From Paenibacillus jilunlii (GTDB taxonomy: Bacteria; Bacillota; Bacilli; Paenibacillales; Paenibacillaceae), in the NCBI RefSeq assembly GCF_900102965.1, contig NZ_FNGM01000005.1:139407-203406 (forward strand): 64,000 bases of DNA, read 5' to 3'. The position numbers and the translations under genes were made by a program. Positions 52,527 to 64,000 of this stretch are shown one piece after another (the stretch's first letter is position 1; each line of letters opens with the position of its first letter). Below the pieces are notes generated by a model. That model had not been told where the DNA came from, searched no databases, and saw only the letters and a list, made by a program, of their open reading frames with translations.

Positions 52527-53174
52527 CTACTTCTGCACACCAAACGATGCCGGATCTTTACGCCAGGATTGCAACAACTCTACATCCGTGTCAGCGATAG
52601 TTCCCTGGGCCAGGGCCACATCAATCAGAGTGGTATAGTTGGACAGGGTCTGCAGCGGCACACCTGCTGCCGCGAACGCTTCGGCGGCACGGTCCAGCTC
52701 ATAGCTGAAAATAGCCAGCACAACCAGCGGAATGCCCCCTGCTTCCTGAACAGCCTGAGCGGCCTTGATGGAGCTGCCGCCGGTGGAGATCAGGTCCTCG
52801 ATTACGACAACCTTCTGCCCTGGGGAGATCAAGCCTTCGATCTGGTTCTGCTTGCCGTGGCCTTTGGCCTTGTCACGGATGTAAGCCATCGGCAGGTTCA
52901 GCTTGTCCGCTACCCAGGCCGCATGCGGAATGCCCGCAGTAGCTGTGCCTGCAATAACTTCAGCATCCGGGTAGGTGCTGGCAATCGTCTCGACGAAGGC
53001 GTCAGCGATGTAGCCCCGGACTTCCGGGAAGGACAGTGTCAGGCGGTTATCACAGTAGATGGGGGATTTGATGCCGGAGGTCCAGGTAAAAGGGTCCTGC
53101 GGACGCAGCGCTACCGCACCGATCTTCAACAGGTAACGGGCAATTTGTTCACTTTTATTCAATAATGGGCTCAT
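52527..53174 (-). CDS. pyrE: orotate phosphoribosyltransferase
   Basis: Converts orotate and PRPP to OMP, the fifth step of UMP synthesis. The 215-residue protein has the PRPP loop [21 protein letters not shown] at about 120-140 and the front [31 protein letters not shown] of the family. The ATG at 53174 overlaps the pyrF stop as ATGA, with GGAGATG upstream. It is the last gene of the operon. Confidence 0.96.
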   Translation of the reverse strand: MSPLLNKSEQIARYLLKIGAVALRPQDPFTWTSGIKSPIYCDNRLTLSFPEVRGYIADAFVETIASTYPDAEVIAGTATAGIPHAAWVADKLNLPMAYIRDKAKGHGKQNQIEGLISPGQKVVVIEDLISTGGSSIKAAQAVQEAGGIPLVVLAIFSYELDRAAEAFAAAGVPLQTLSNYTTLIDVALAQGTIADTDVELLQSWRKDPASFGVQK

Positions 53175-53974
53175 GCTTGGGTCATCTCCTCAATAATGGT
53201 TAGTGCGGCTTGGCGCGGGTCTGCCGCCGCCGTAATCGGGCGTCCGACAACCAGGAAGTGGCTGCCCTGGCGGATCGCTTGACCAGGTGTCATGACACGG
53301 GACTGGTCGTCCAGGGAAGCTCCGGCAGGACGAATCCCAGGGGTCACTATACGGAAGTCCGGGCCGCAGGCAGCAGCGATGACTGCTGCTTCCTGCGGGG
53401 AGGCCACAACGCCGTGCAGGCCCGCCTCGGCCGCCAGCTTGGCATACCGCACAACGGTGTCCGTTACCGTCCCGGATATACCGATCTCACTGTTCATCAT
53501 CTCCTGGCTGGTGCTTGTAAGCTGCGTGACTGCGATAATGAGCGGAATATGCAGCGATGGATGCAGGCTGACTGCCTTGGCCGCACCTTCGAGCGCAGCA
53601 GCCATCATCGCCGTGCCCCCGGCGGCATGCACATTGAACATATCCACGCCCAGCAGGGTCAGGCTCTCTGCTCCTCCGCGCACCGTATTGGGGATATCAT
53701 GCATTTTGACATCCAGAAAGACAGAATAGCCGTGCGCCTTCAGCTCTCTGATGAAGTCGGGGCCCGCTGCATAAAACAGCTGCATGCCCACCTTCATATA
53801 ACATGGAATGCCTTCGAGCTTCTCGATTAGCAGCCTCGCCTGGGCCACATCCGGAACATCGAGGGCAACCATCAGCCGCCCGGCCATTTCCTCGCGCTTT
53901 TCAACTTGTGCGACCGTCTCATGCCCATGCTGTGCGGCAGTCTGCTCCATTCGCCGATCCTCTCCCTTTGTCAT
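53171..53974 (-). CDS. pyrF: orotidine 5'-phosphate decarboxylase
   Basis: Decarboxylates OMP to UMP. The 267-residue protein has the catalytic [11 protein letters not shown] motif, LMVALDVPD at the first strand, and [15 protein letters not shown] near the phosphate site. The N-terminus is about 30 residues longer than usual. Starts at 53974 (AAGGAG, 9 bases) and 53950 (GAGG, 8 bases) are both supported. It follows carB after 158 bases, the widest gap in the operon. Confidence 0.95.
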   Translation of the reverse strand: MTKGEDRRMEQTAAQHGHETVAQVEKREEMAGRLMVALDVPDVAQARLLIEKLEGIPCYMKVGMQLFYAAGPDFIRELKAHGYSVFLDVKMHDIPNTVRGGAESLTLLGVDMFNVHAAGGTAMMAAALEGAAKAVSLHPSLHIPLIIAVTQLTSTSQEMMNSEIGISGTVTDTVVRYAKLAAEAGLHGVVASPQEAAVIAAACGPDFRIVTPGIRPAGASLDDQSRVMTPGQAIRQGSHFLVVGRPITAAADPRQAALTIIEEMTQA

Positions 53975-54063
53975 CGTTCAACGCTCCTTGCCATGCGGTA
54001 CACCGCATGTTTTATTTTCGCATAAGGGTATGTTCTTTCCGGGAATTTGTCCCCGGGCACAGC

Positions 54064-54092
54064 GGAACGGTCTGCGCTAACGCAAACCGTCC
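54064..54092 (-). promoter_or_regulatory. hairpin in the carB-pyrF gap
   Basis: On the minus strand GGACGGTTTGCG pairs with CGCAGACCGTTCC around TTAG (one bulge and one G-U). There is no T-run. It lies where pyrK and pyrD stand in the Bacillus operon and may affect mRNA processing. Confidence 0.4.
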
Positions 54093-54132
54093 CTGTAGCG
54101 GCCCCGAAAGGCAGCCTAGTTCAATTCATCCA

Positions 54133-57100
54133 TTATTGTCCGACAAAAGCGGGCATCGACTGCGACGAGAAGTTGATCGTCTGGAGCATTCTCAGCAGTG
54201 CAGTTACGGTATCGAGCGAAGTCATACATACGACGCCGTTCTCTACCGCTTCGCGGCGGATGCGGAAGCCGTCGCGCTCCGGTGTTTTGCCCTTGGTCAG
54301 GGTATTGAAGACGAAGTTGGCTTGACCGCCGCGAATCAGATCAAGGATGGTCGGCTCTCCCTCATCCAGCTTATTGACGTTCATCACGTTCAGGCCCGCT
54401 TGTTCAAGCGCATGCGCGGTGCCGCCGGTGGCAATGATTTTGTAGCCCATGGCATGGAAGCCCTTCATCAGCTCTACGGCTTCGGCCTTGTCTTTGTCCG
54501 CTACCGTAACGATGATGGCTCCGGTCGTCGGAATCTTCATGCCTGCTCCGATCAGCCCTTTGTAGAGGGCTTTGGCATACAATTTGTCGCGGCCCATCAC
54601 CTCGCCGGTCGATTTCATTTCCGGTCCGAGGGTAGGCTCTACTCTGCGCAGCTTGGCAAAAGAGAACACCGGCACTTTGACCGAAACATAGTCGCTCTCC
54701 GGCCACAGGCCTTCCGTATAACCCTCCTCTTTCAGCTTGCCGCCGAGAATGGTTTTGGTGGCCAGATGGGCCATCGGAATGCCGGTCACCTTGCTGAGGA
54801 AAGGCACCGTACGCGAGGAGCGCGGGTTGACCTCGATGACATATACTTCATTTTGATAGATAACAAACTGGATATTTACCAGCCCGATGGTTTTCAGTTC
54901 TTTGGCAATCTTGATCGTGATATCCGCAATCTTCTGCTTCAATCCTTCATCCAGATACTGCGGAGGATATACGGCGATTGAGTCGCCGGAGTGAACGCCT
55001 GCGCGTTCAACATGCTCCATAATGCCCGGGATTACTACCGTCTCGCCGTCGCAGATGGCATCGACTTCAACCTCTTTGCCCAGCATGTAACGGTCGATCA
55101 GCACCGGATGCTCCGGATTGACCTTCACGGCTTCTGCCATGTAATTCAGCAGTTCCGTATCATTGTACACAATTTCCATCGCACGGCCGCCCAGCACATA
55201 AGAAGGACGTACCAGAACCGGATAACCGAGCGATTGTGCAGTATCTACCGCTTCATCGATGTTGATGACTGTCTTGCCCTTCGGTTGGGCAATATCCAGA
55301 CGGGCCAGCAGAGCTTCGAACTTCTTGCGGTCCTCGGCTTCGTCAATGCTGTCCAGGCTGGTGCCCAGGATATTTACCCCCGCAGCCGCCAGTGGTGCAG
55401 CCAGATTAATTGCCGTCTGTCCGCCAAACTGGACGATGACGCCGATAGGATTTTCCTGAGCAATAACGTTCATGACATCCTCAAAGAACAGCGGCTCAAA
55501 ATACAACCGGTCCGAGGTATTGAAGTCCGTAGAAACTGTCTCCGGATTGTTATTGATAATTACAGCTTCATAGCCGGCTTTTTGAATCGCCCAAACCGCA
55601 TGTACTGTAGAATAGTCGAATTCGATGCCCTGGCCGATACGGATCGGACCGGAGCCCAGCACGATGACCTTCTGCTTATCGGAATGAATAACCTCATTCT
55701 CTGTTTCGTAGGTCGAGTAATAGTATGGCGTAGAGGCTTCGAATTCAGCGGCGCAGGTATCCACCATTTTGAATACCGGAACCAGCCCCTGCTGCAGACG
55801 CAGCACCCGCACATCGGATTCCTTCGTCTGCTCAAGGCCAGGACGGCCCTCGGCGCGGATCTCGGCAATCGCACGGTCAGTGAAGCCCTTGCGCTTTGCT
55901 TGATAGAGTGTTTCCGGCGACAGTGCTGCTTCGCTGCGGATCACCTCTTCAAAGTTCACCAAGCCTTCGATCTTGGAGAGGAACCACCAGTCCACGCTGG
56001 TAATGTCCTGAATCTCCTGCAGGCCATAACCACGGCGGAATGCTTCAGCAATCAGGAACAGGCGCTCATCATCCGCTTTGGCAAGTCTTGTGCGCAGCAC
56101 ACTGTCTTCCAGCTGCTCTGCTCCAGGAAGTCTGAAGCGGTGGATGCCGATTTCCAGGGAACGGATCGCCTTGTGAATCGACTCTTCGAAGGTACGGCCA
56201 ATCGCCATAACCTCACCGGTTGCTTTCATCTGCGTACCCAGCTTGCGGTTCGCATAGATGAATTTGTCAAACGGCCAACGCGGAATTTTGCTGACGATAT
56301 AGTCCAGTGTCGGCTCAAAGCAGGCATACGTCTGGCCGGTAACCGGATTGACGATTTCATCCAGCGTGTAACCCAGGGCGATTTTGGCCGCCATCTTGGC
56401 AATCGGATAACCGGTCGCCTTCGACGCCAGCGCCGAGGAACGGCTGACACGCGGGTTCACTTCAATCACATAATACTGGTAGCTCTGCGGATCGAGCGCG
56501 AACTGCACATTGCAGCCGCCTTCGATGTTCAGCGCACGGATAATCTTCAAGGAGGCGCTGCGCAGCATCTGGTACTCACGGTCGGACAAGGTCTGGCTTG
56601 GCGCTACGACAATACTGTCGCCTGTGTGTACGCCAACCGGATCAAAGTTCTCCATGTTGCAGACCACGATACAGTTATCGTTCGCGTCGCGCATTACCTC
56701 ATATTCGACTTCCTTCATGCCGGCGATGCTCTTCTCCACCAGACATTGTCCGATCGGGCTGTAGCGGATACCTGCTTTGACGGTTTCACGCAGTTCTTCC
56801 TCGTTGTCGCAAATCCCGCCGCCGGTTCCGCCCAGCGTGTAAGCAGGGCGGACGATCAGCGGGTAGCCGATTCCGGCTGCGAAGCCCATGGCTTCCTCCA
56901 CACTGGTGATGATCGTGCTTTCCGGTACCGGCTGTTCCAGCTCACGCATCAGCTCGCGGAACAAATCGCGGTCCTCAGCCTTCTCGATGGATTCCAGCTG
57001 CGTACCCAGCAGCTTCACGTTCTCCTGCTCCAGCACGCCTGCGCGGGCCAGTTCCACAGCCATATTCAGTCCGGTCTGTCCGCCCAGTGTTGGCAGCAGT

Positions 57101-57354
57101 CCATCGGGACGCTCCTGGCGGATAATTGCGGTCACAAATTCAAGGGTAATCGGCTCGATGTATACCTTGTCGGCCATATTTGTATCAGTCATAATGGTGG
57201 CCGGATTGCTGTTGATCAGCACAACCTCTACGCCTTCTTCTTTCAGTGCCTGGCAGGCCTGGGTTCCGGCATAGTCGAACTCGGCGGCCTGGCCGATGAC
57301 GATCGGGCCCGAGCCGATCACGAGGATTTTCTTAAGCTTATCGTTCTTTGGCAT
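54133..57354 (-). CDS. carB: carbamoyl-phosphate synthase large subunit (pyrimidine operon)
   Basis: Makes carbamoyl phosphate from bicarbonate, ammonia and ATP. The 1073-residue protein has the two homologous ATP-grasp halves ([17 protein letters not shown] near 86-102, [16 protein letters not shown] in the second half, each with [18 protein letters not shown]) and a C-terminal MGS-like allosteric domain from about 935. The ATG at 57354 lies one base from the carA stop, so the two subunits are co-translated. Being in the pyr operon, it is the pyrimidine-specific enzyme (pyrAB in Bacillus naming). Confidence 0.97.
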   Translation of the reverse strand: MPKNDKLKKILVIGSGPIVIGQAAEFDYAGTQACQALKEEGVEVVLINSNPATIMTDTNMADKVYIEPITLEFVTAIIRQERPDGLLPTLGGQTGLNMAVELARAGVLEQENVKLLGTQLESIEKAEDRDLFRELMRELEQPVPESTIITSVEEAMGFAAGIGYPLIVRPAYTLGGTGGGICDNEEELRETVKAGIRYSPIGQCLVEKSIAGMKEVEYEVMRDANDNCIVVCNMENFDPVGVHTGDSIVVAPSQTLSDREYQMLRSASLKIIRALNIEGGCNVQFALDPQSYQYYVIEVNPRVSRSSALASKATGYPIAKMAAKIALGYTLDEIVNPVTGQTYACFEPTLDYIVSKIPRWPFDKFIYANRKLGTQMKATGEVMAIGRTFEESIHKAIRSLEIGIHRFRLPGAEQLEDSVLRTRLAKADDERLFLIAEAFRRGYGLQEIQDITSVDWWFLSKIEGLVNFEEVIRSEAALSPETLYQAKRKGFTDRAIAEIRAEGRPGLEQTKESDVRVLRLQQGLVPVFKMVDTCAAEFEASTPYYYSTYETENEVIHSDKQKVIVLGSGPIRIGQGIEFDYSTVHAVWAIQKAGYEAVIINNNPETVSTDFNTSDRLYFEPLFFEDVMNVIAQENPIGVIVQFGGQTAINLAAPLAAAGVNILGTSLDSIDEAEDRKKFEALLARLDIAQPKGKTVINIDEAVDTAQSLGYPVLVRPSYVLGGRAMEIVYNDTELLNYMAEAVKVNPEHPVLIDRYMLGKEVEVDAICDGETVVIPGIMEHVERAGVHSGDSIAVYPPQYLDEGLKQKIADITIKIAKELKTIGLVNIQFVIYQNEVYVIEVNPRSSRTVPFLSKVTGIPMAHLATKTILGGKLKEEGYTEGLWPESDYVSVKVPVFSFAKLRRVEPTLGPEMKSTGEVMGRDKLYAKALYKGLIGAGMKIPTTGAIIVTVADKDKAEAVELMKGFHAMGYKIIATGGTAHALEQAGLNVMNVNKLDEGEPTILDLIRGGQANFVFNTLTKGKTPERDGFRIRREAVENGVVCMTSLDTVTALLRMLQTINFSSQSMPAFVGQ

Positions 57355-57355
57355 G

Positions 57356-58534
57356 TTATAGAGCTCCTTTCACGGCTTCACGCTGCGGTGTAATAGTTGG
57401 TGCCGTGATTCTGGCGTTGGCCGCAAGCTGCGCCTGGCGCGAGCCTGCCGGTGTCTTGGCCTTGTGATCGGCAATCATTTGCAGGAAACGGTCGAACAAA
57501 TAGCTGCTGTCATGCGGTCCCGGCGCCGCTTCCGGATGGTATTGCACCGAAAATGCAGGGTAACGGGTATGTTTTAATCCTTCAACGGTCTTATCATTGT
57601 TGTTGATGTGCGTCACTTCAAGATCGGTTTTCAGCACAGACTCCTCGTTAACCGTGTAGCCGTGGTTCTGGGAGGTGATGAAGCAGCGTCCGCTTTCGAG
57701 TTCTTTTACCGGATGGTTGCCGCCGCGGTGGCCGAATTTTAGCTTCTCTGTATCCGCACCGCAAGCCAGTGCGAACAATTGATGTCCGAGGCAGATGCCG
57801 AAGATCGGATATTCGCCGAGCAGCTCGGAGATCGTCTTCACGGCGTAAGGCACATCCTTCGGGTCCCCGGGGCCGTTGGAGAGCTGAATGCCGTCCGGAT
57901 TCAGGCGGCGGATCTCATCGGCGGTCACATCATGCGGCACAACAACCACATCGCAGCCGCGGTTGTTCAGTTCACGCAGAATACCGGTCTTTGCGCCGTA
58001 ATCGACAAGCACGATCCGTTCCTTGGTGCCAGGGCTGTTATAGGCTGCAGTGGTAGAGGTACGGGCCACCTGATTGCGCAGCTCTTCAATGGTTGTGTCC
58101 CCCATCATTTCCATGAGCTCTTCCACACGCTTATTGGAGGTGGTAAGGATCGCCTTCATGGTGCCGTAATGGCGGATAATGCGGGTGAGCATCCGGGTAT
58201 CAATCTCGCTGATTCCGGGAATGCCATATTCCTTCAGCAAGTCGTCTACGCTGTATTCGGCGCGCCAGTTGCTGGGCACCGCCTCATGGCGGCGCACGAC
58301 AAAGCCGTGCACGAATGGACGCACAGATTCGAAATCATCGCGGGTGATGCCGTAGTTTCCGATCAGGGGGTAAGTCATGGTCACGATCTGGCCGCAGTAG
58401 GAAGGGTCCGACAGCACCTCCTGATAACCCGTGATCCCTGTGTTAAAAACAACCTCGCCCGTCTTCTCGCCTTCCGCACCAAATGCGGTGCCAGTGAACA
58501 GCGTTCCGTCCTGAAGCAGCAATCTCGCCTGCAT
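57356..58534 (-). CDS. carA: carbamoyl-phosphate synthase small subunit (glutaminase)
   Basis: Glutamine amidotransferase subunit of 392 residues that feeds ammonia to CarB. The N-terminal CPSase_sm_chain domain opens [18 protein letters not shown]. The class I glutaminase triad is C in [13 protein letters not shown] plus H and E in [15 protein letters not shown]. The ATG at 58534 has AAGGAG upstream. A 135-base gap to pyrC shows no gene. Confidence 0.97.
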   Translation of the reverse strand: MQARLLLQDGTLFTGTAFGAEGEKTGEVVFNTGITGYQEVLSDPSYCGQIVTMTYPLIGNYGITRDDFESVRPFVHGFVVRRHEAVPSNWRAEYSVDDLLKEYGIPGISEIDTRMLTRIIRHYGTMKAILTTSNKRVEELMEMMGDTTIEELRNQVARTSTTAAYNSPGTKERIVLVDYGAKTGILRELNNRGCDVVVVPHDVTADEIRRLNPDGIQLSNGPGDPKDVPYAVKTISELLGEYPIFGICLGHQLFALACGADTEKLKFGHRGGNHPVKELESGRCFITSQNHGYTVNEESVLKTDLEVTHINNNDKTVEGLKHTRYPAFSVQYHPEAAPGPHDSSYLFDRFLQMIADHKAKTPAGSRQAQLAANARITAPTITPQREAVKGAL

Positions 58535-58669
58535 TTCCTTCCACTCCTTCTTGTTTCTGTAGTCTGGTTCTTATGTCTGGCCTCAATTAACCGGAGCAGG
58601 CGCGCGAAAATGCCGCCGTATGTCAACCTGCCCCATACAGCCGGCAGCTTCGCTCTACCCGTCCGTCCG

Positions 58670-59944
58670 TTATTCTTCAGTCCATACAGCTGTGCCGTTA
58701 ACCCATGTCTTGACCGGCCAGCCTTTAAGCTTCCATCCGCCAAAAGGTGTATTGCGTCCTTTGCTGGCAAACGAAGCGGGATCAACTTCCTTTTCTTCCG
58801 TAAGATCAATCAGGGTCAGGTCCGCAGGCAGCCCAACCGTGAGGCTGCCTGTATTCAGCCGGAATACCCGGGCCGGATCAGCCGTCATGCGCTGTACCAG
58901 CAGCGACAGGTCCCATTTGCCGGTTGCGACAAAAGCGGTATACAGCAGCGGAAATGCGGTCTCAAAGCCTACGATGCCGAATGGCGCAAGCTGCATGCCT
59001 TTGGCTTTTTCTTCTTCGCTGTGCGGCGCATGATCGGTAACGATGATATCGATTGTACCGTCCAAAAGCCCGGCGATGCAGGCTTCCACATCGCGGCGCG
59101 AGCGCAGCGGCGGATTCATTTTCCAATTGGCATCCATTCCCGGAATGTCTTCCTCCGAGAGCAGCAGATGATGCGGGCATACCTCTGCGGTCACCTTGAT
59201 GCCGATTTCCTTCGCCTGGCGGATGAGCCGGACCGATTGCTCTGTGCTGACATGGCAGACATGGTAGTGTACCCCGGTTGCTTCAGCGAGCAGAATATCA
59301 CGTCCGACATGGATAGCCTCCGATTCATTCGGAATCCCCTTCAGTCCATGCTTGTCGGCAAAAGTGCCTTCGGCTACCGCGCAGCCTTCCACCAGCGAGT
59401 TGTCCTCGCAGTGGGCAATGACCGGCATATCCAGGCCTGCTGCGATCTTCATCGCATCCTTCATCATCTGGGCGCTTTGCACACCCACACCGTCGTCCGT
59501 GAAGCCAATCGCTCCAGCCTCTTTCAAGGCGGCAAAATCAGTCAGCTCGCGTCCAAGCTCGTTCTTCGTAATGGCTGCATATGGCAGCACCTTCACCAGT
59601 CCGGCTTCAGCGGCTTTATCCTTCACGAACTGTACAATTTCCGGACTGTCCGTTACCGGACGCGTATTCGGCATGCAGGCGATGGTAGTGAATCCGCCCT
59701 TGGCAGCTGAACGCGCCCCAGTCTCAATGGTTTCCTTATGCTCAAAACCCGGCTCGCGCAGATGCACATGCATATCGATCAGCCCCGGAATCAGCAGCCT
59801 GCCTTCCGCTTCAATGATCTCTCCGGCTTCATCCACAGCCTCGCTGCCGTTCTTGATCGCTGAGATAACTCCATCCTGCACTACGATATGTTTGCGCTCC
59901 AGCACGCCTTCCCCATTCAGTACACTGGCGTTCTTGATGATCAC
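58670..59944 (-). CDS. pyrC: dihydroorotase
   Basis: Cyclises carbamoyl aspartate to dihydroorotate. The 424-residue protein is the class I type: metal motif DMHVHLREPG at about 57-66, HCED in the middle, CHVSTE, and TDHAPHSEEEK near 300. The GTG start at 59944 has AAGGAG with 10-base spacing. It follows pyrB by 108 bases. Confidence 0.97.
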   Translation of the reverse strand: MIIKNASVLNGEGVLERKHIVVQDGVISAIKNGSEAVDEAGEIIEAEGRLLIPGLIDMHVHLREPGFEHKETIETGARSAAKGGFTTIACMPNTRPVTDSPEIVQFVKDKAAEAGLVKVLPYAAITKNELGRELTDFAALKEAGAIGFTDDGVGVQSAQMMKDAMKIAAGLDMPVIAHCEDNSLVEGCAVAEGTFADKHGLKGIPNESEAIHVGRDILLAEATGVHYHVCHVSTEQSVRLIRQAKEIGIKVTAEVCPHHLLLSEEDIPGMDANWKMNPPLRSRRDVEACIAGLLDGTIDIIVTDHAPHSEEEKAKGMQLAPFGIVGFETAFPLLYTAFVATGKWDLSLLVQRMTADPARVFRLNTGSLTVGLPADLTLIDLTEEKEVDPASFASKGRNTPFGGWKLKGWPVKTWVNGTAVWTEE

Positions 59945-60052
59945 GGTTATGATTCTCCTTTTACCCGCAGGCCGCAGCCGCGAGTTCTGTAGTTATTATA
60001 TAATAAAAATTCATCTTTGTGTATAATTATTAAAGAGATTATGTCAGGTTTT

Positions 60053-61752
<1,700 letters not shown>

Positions 61753-61778
61753 TTAAAGGCGCATATTCAACTACGAGA

Positions 61779-61807
61779 ATTATGACAGATGTTGCGGCGG
61801 GTGTCAA
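61779..61807 (-). promoter_or_regulatory. sigma-A promoter of the pyr operon
   Basis: On the minus strand TTGACA (61802-61807) and CATAAT (61779-61784) are 17 bases apart, just ahead of the PyrR-binding element. Confidence 0.85.
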
Positions 61808-61852
61808 ATTTGGAGTGGTTATTTTAAGCTGATGATCGTAACTCCGGGGAAT

Positions 61853-61959
61853 GTTTGGACTTCCGGCCGCTGTTGTCTCCAGATGTTCTGATTATAGTCG
61901 CTGGCAGCGGACAACATCCGGAGACAAAGGCGGATGCGTTCGCTCCTACAGTTCCAAAC
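61853..61959. repeat. imperfect palindromic intergenic element
   Basis: Outer arms GTTTGGA (61853-61859) and TCCAAAC (61953-61959) enclose inner arms TTGTCTCCAGATGTT (61873-61887) and AACATCCGGAGACAA (61913-61927; 14 of 15 pair). The centre holds no gene. It looks like a REP-type intergenic repeat. The rest of the gap to 62217 shows nothing clear. Confidence 0.5.
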
Positions 61960-62217
61960 TTCCCCTCCGCTACTTCGCACCTTAAAATAAAGGGTTATAA
62001 GTAAAGGCAAAAAAATCCAGCTTCTATTTCACGAAGCTGACGATCATTAGCAGGAACAGCGCTAGGATGCCGTTACGGTATTTCCGCCGTTGTTTCCGGG
62101 CAAGCCGGCCTTCGGCGTATTCTGCCGCTGTTCGTTACAAATTCGTCCAAAGGTGTCTATCCCAAACTTTATGCATAAATTACCCATAAGCGGAAGTAAT
62201 CATAATTACCTATACAG

Positions 62218-62253
62218 TCAAAAAAGCCGCCGCAGATTTCTCCGCAGCAGCCT
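62218..62253 (-). terminator. terminator after dapL
   Basis: On the minus strand GGCTGCTGCGGA and TCTGCGGCGGCT pair with several G-U pairs around GAAA, followed by TTTTTTGAC. Confidence 0.75.
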
Positions 62254-62274
62254 CAAGAACCACAACTTCTAAAC

Positions 62275-63528
62275 TTAAAATTCAAATTCAACGTCGCTAA
62301 GGCGTCTCTGGATTTCTGAGATCACGCGTTTTTCTTCTTCCTCGCCTTTGGCGATGAAGGTTACAGAGAAGCGCACGAACGGGCCGGCATCATCCCAAGG
62401 CACGGTGGAGATCAGCTTCTCGCGGATCAGGAACTGCGAGAAGTCTTCGCCGGATTCAAAACGGCGTCCGCCCTTAATGCCTTTTGGAGCAGCCACATAA
62501 AGGAAAAATGAGCCTTTGGGTTTCTCAGCCGAGAAGCCCAGACTGTTCAGCGCATCCACCAGCATGTTATGGCGGCGGGAATACTTGGCGGCAATCGCTT
62601 CGGTAATTTCTGGATGCGCCAAGCCGTATGCTGCTGCTTTTTGAATAGCGATGAATTGACCGGAGTCATTGTTGTCCTTCACATCGCTGAATGCCTTGAC
62701 CACCAGCGGATTACCGGCTACAAATCCGATTCTCCAGCCCGTCATGTTGTAGGACTTAGACAGGGAGTGCAGCTCTACGCCGACATCTTTTGCACCCGGC
62801 ACGGACAGGAAGCTGAGCGGCTTCATACCGTCATAAGTCAGGGCAGCGTATGGAGCGTCGTGAATGACGACTACATCATATTTCTTCGCCCAGGCTACCA
62901 CCTCGCTGAAAAATTCAGGAGTTGCGCTTGCACCAGTCGGATTGTTTGGATAGTTCAGGTAAAGCAGCTTTGCTTTGCGGGCCACATCTTCAGGAATTGA
63001 ATTCAGGTCAGGCAGGAAGTTATTTTCTTTTTTAAGCTCCACAGTGAACACTTGTCCACCCAGATATTTGGTGTGTGTGCCCAGCACCGGATAACCCGGA
63101 ACCGTCATGATCGTAATGTCTCCCGGGTTGATGAAGCAGGAGGGCAGCATCGCCAGCGCAGGCTTCGAGCCAATGGAGTGCACAACCTCAGTTACAGGGT
63201 CAATGCCGTCTACTCTGAAAACTTCCTTCAAATAAGCTGCGGCTGCGGCTTTGAACTCCGGAATTCCGTTGTCGGAATACCCGCGGTTTTCTTCTTTGGC
63301 AGCTTCTGCCGCGAGTTTGGCAACAATACCTTCGTCCGCCATTTCATCGGGTTCGCCAACCCCCATATCAATCAGCTCAATATTCGGAAAATCCTGTTTC
63401 GCCGATGCTTTGGCACGTTTGATTTTCTCAAATTTGTAGATGGCTGTATCCTTGCCGTAATTCGCACCGCCGATGCGGTCCGCAAAATTAGTCTGAATAA
63501 AAGTTTCCTGATATTGTTCAATACTCAT
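62275..63528 (-). CDS. dapL: LL-diaminopimelate aminotransferase
   Basis: PLP enzyme of 417 residues that makes LL-diaminopimelate directly from tetrahydrodipicolinate, for lysine and cell wall. It matches the DapL group: FADRIGGANYGKDTAIYKFEKIKRAK at the front, MGVGEPDEMAD, NYPNNPTGA, and the PLP lysine in ELHSLSKSYNMTGWRIGF. The ATG at 63528 has AGGAGATG upstream. It is a single-gene unit between the pyr operon and an rluD-type gene. Confidence 0.93.
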   Translation of the reverse strand: MSIEQYQETFIQTNFADRIGGANYGKDTAIYKFEKIKRAKASAKQDFPNIELIDMGVGEPDEMADEGIVAKLAAEAAKEENRGYSDNGIPEFKAAAAAYLKEVFRVDGIDPVTEVVHSIGSKPALAMLPSCFINPGDITIMTVPGYPVLGTHTKYLGGQVFTVELKKENNFLPDLNSIPEDVARKAKLLYLNYPNNPTGASATPEFFSEVVAWAKKYDVVVIHDAPYAALTYDGMKPLSFLSVPGAKDVGVELHSLSKSYNMTGWRIGFVAGNPLVVKAFSDVKDNNDSGQFIAIQKAAAYGLAHPEITEAIAAKYSRRHNMLVDALNSLGFSAEKPKGSFFLYVAAPKGIKGGRRFESGEDFSQFLIREKLISTVPWDDAGPFVRFSVTFIAKGEEEEKRVISEIQRRLSDVEFEF

Positions 63529-63639
63529 AATCTTTGTCTCATCTCCTGGCTTTTTTATTCCTACATAAACTGAACTATGTTCTAAATATGCCGCAAAGCC
63601 GGCTTCAAAACCATGGATTTATAATCACTTGATTTGTAC

Positions 63640-64000
63640 TTATCTGCTCCGCAGAGCAAACAGCACTTCTTCCATATCGGCCGGAATCGGCGCACTGTAC
63701 TCCATATATTCACCGGTGGAGGGATGCACAAATCCCAGAACAGCGGCATGCAGAGCCTGTCCGTTCATAGTCGTCCCTTTGCTGCGTCCATAGATGGGAT
63801 CTCCGACCAGCGGATGGCCGATAAACTTCATATGCACACGAATCTGGTGCGTGCGTCCGGTCTCAAGCTGCAGCTCCAGCAGAGTGCAATCCCCAAACCG
63901 CTCCAGCACGGTAAAATGGGTCACAGAACGTTTGCTGTTCTTCTCTGTTACGGTATAGAGCTTGCGGTCATGCGGATCACGGCCAATAGGCGCATCTACC
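63640..64000 (-). CDS. RluD-family pseudouridine synthase, partial (5' end outside window)
   Basis: The last ~120 codons of an RluA/RluD-type pseudouridine synthase. The frame is open to the window edge (VDAPIGRDPHDRKLYTVTEKNSKRSVTHF), followed by LLELQLETGRTHQIRVHMKFIGHPLVGDPIYG, the C-terminal signature of the family, and a LHAAVLGFVHPSTGEYMEYSAPIP end. It modifies uridine in rRNA or tRNA. The catalytic Asp region (HRLDxxTSG) is beyond the window. RluD is the most likely member, but YlyB/RluA types cannot be excluded. Confidence 0.9.
   Translation of the reverse strand, partial: VDAPIGRDPHDRKLYTVTEKNSKRSVTHFTVLERFGDCTLLELQLETGRTHQIRVHMKFIGHPLVGDPIYGRSKGTTMNGQALHAAVLGFVHPSTGEYMEYSAPIPADMEEVLFALRSR

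Noticed and set aside
54991..57393. 800-codon plus frame opposite carB
   Set aside because: It is an antisense shadow of a highly conserved gene; the length comes from GC-biased codon use.
61819..62010. 63-codon minus frame in the pyrR-dapL gap
   Set aside because: It is explained by the palindromic element and has no ribosome site.

Overview
The window looks like a chromosomal segment of a Paenibacillus-type Firmicute (Bacillales). Supporting signs are strong AGGAGG ribosome sites with frequent TTG and GTG starts, LplA/LplB/LplC-type sugar ABC transporters without a local ATPase gene, YesM/YesN two-component pairs, small sporulation-type proteins (YjcZ, YolD, YjfB families), a NucA/NucB nuclease, and a PyrR-attenuated pyr operon. 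No rRNA, CRISPR array, intact insertion sequence or prophage was seen.

Left part (1-19.8 kb): carbohydrate uptake. A partial GH43-like gene faces a GH8 exo-oligoxylanase. Two full ABC uptake sets follow on the minus strand, each with a YesM-type kinase and a YesN-type AraC regulator; the second set ends with a NIF3/DUF34 gene. Next come fructokinase, sucrose phosphorylase and a CE1-like esterase, which together form a sucrose phosphorolysis unit.

Middle (19.8-29.8 kb): a mosaic, partly AT-rich accessory stretch. It holds a GPH sugar symporter, a GH3 glycosidase, an AraC regulator fused to a GH39 domain that has lost its nucleophile, a RES-domain protein with CxxC pairs, a small methyltransferase and an XRE-TPR regulator. 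Its two ends carry diverged direct copies of one segment (fructokinase 5' end plus XRE gene); the left XRE copy is internally deleted and the right kinase copy is a scrap.

29.8-42.9 kb: a probable mannoside locus. An ABC transporter, a GH38 alpha-mannosidase, a secreted orphan protein and a CE2-like SGNH esterase are co-directional. An AraC regulator, a DUF1861/GT108 (GH130-like) gene and a GntR-LacI regulator sit at its head. A GH26 beta-mannanase with a broken PA14 tail lies further on (47.1-48.2 kb).

43-52.4 kb: tRNA-Leu(UAA) beside scraps of a tyrosine recombinase and an HTH gene, then many small cell-surface, sporulation and stress-type genes, several of them only 50-60 codons long, then tRNA-Ile2(CAU) and initiator tRNA-fMet.

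52.5-64 kb: housekeeping. The pyrimidine operon is pyrR-pyrB-pyrC-carA-carB-pyrF-pyrE, transcribed leftward from a clear promoter and PyrR attenuator and lacking pyrP, pyrK and pyrD. After it come an imperfect palindrome, dapL (LL-diaminopimelate aminotransferase) and the 3' end of an RluD-type pseudouridine synthase gene cut by the window edge.
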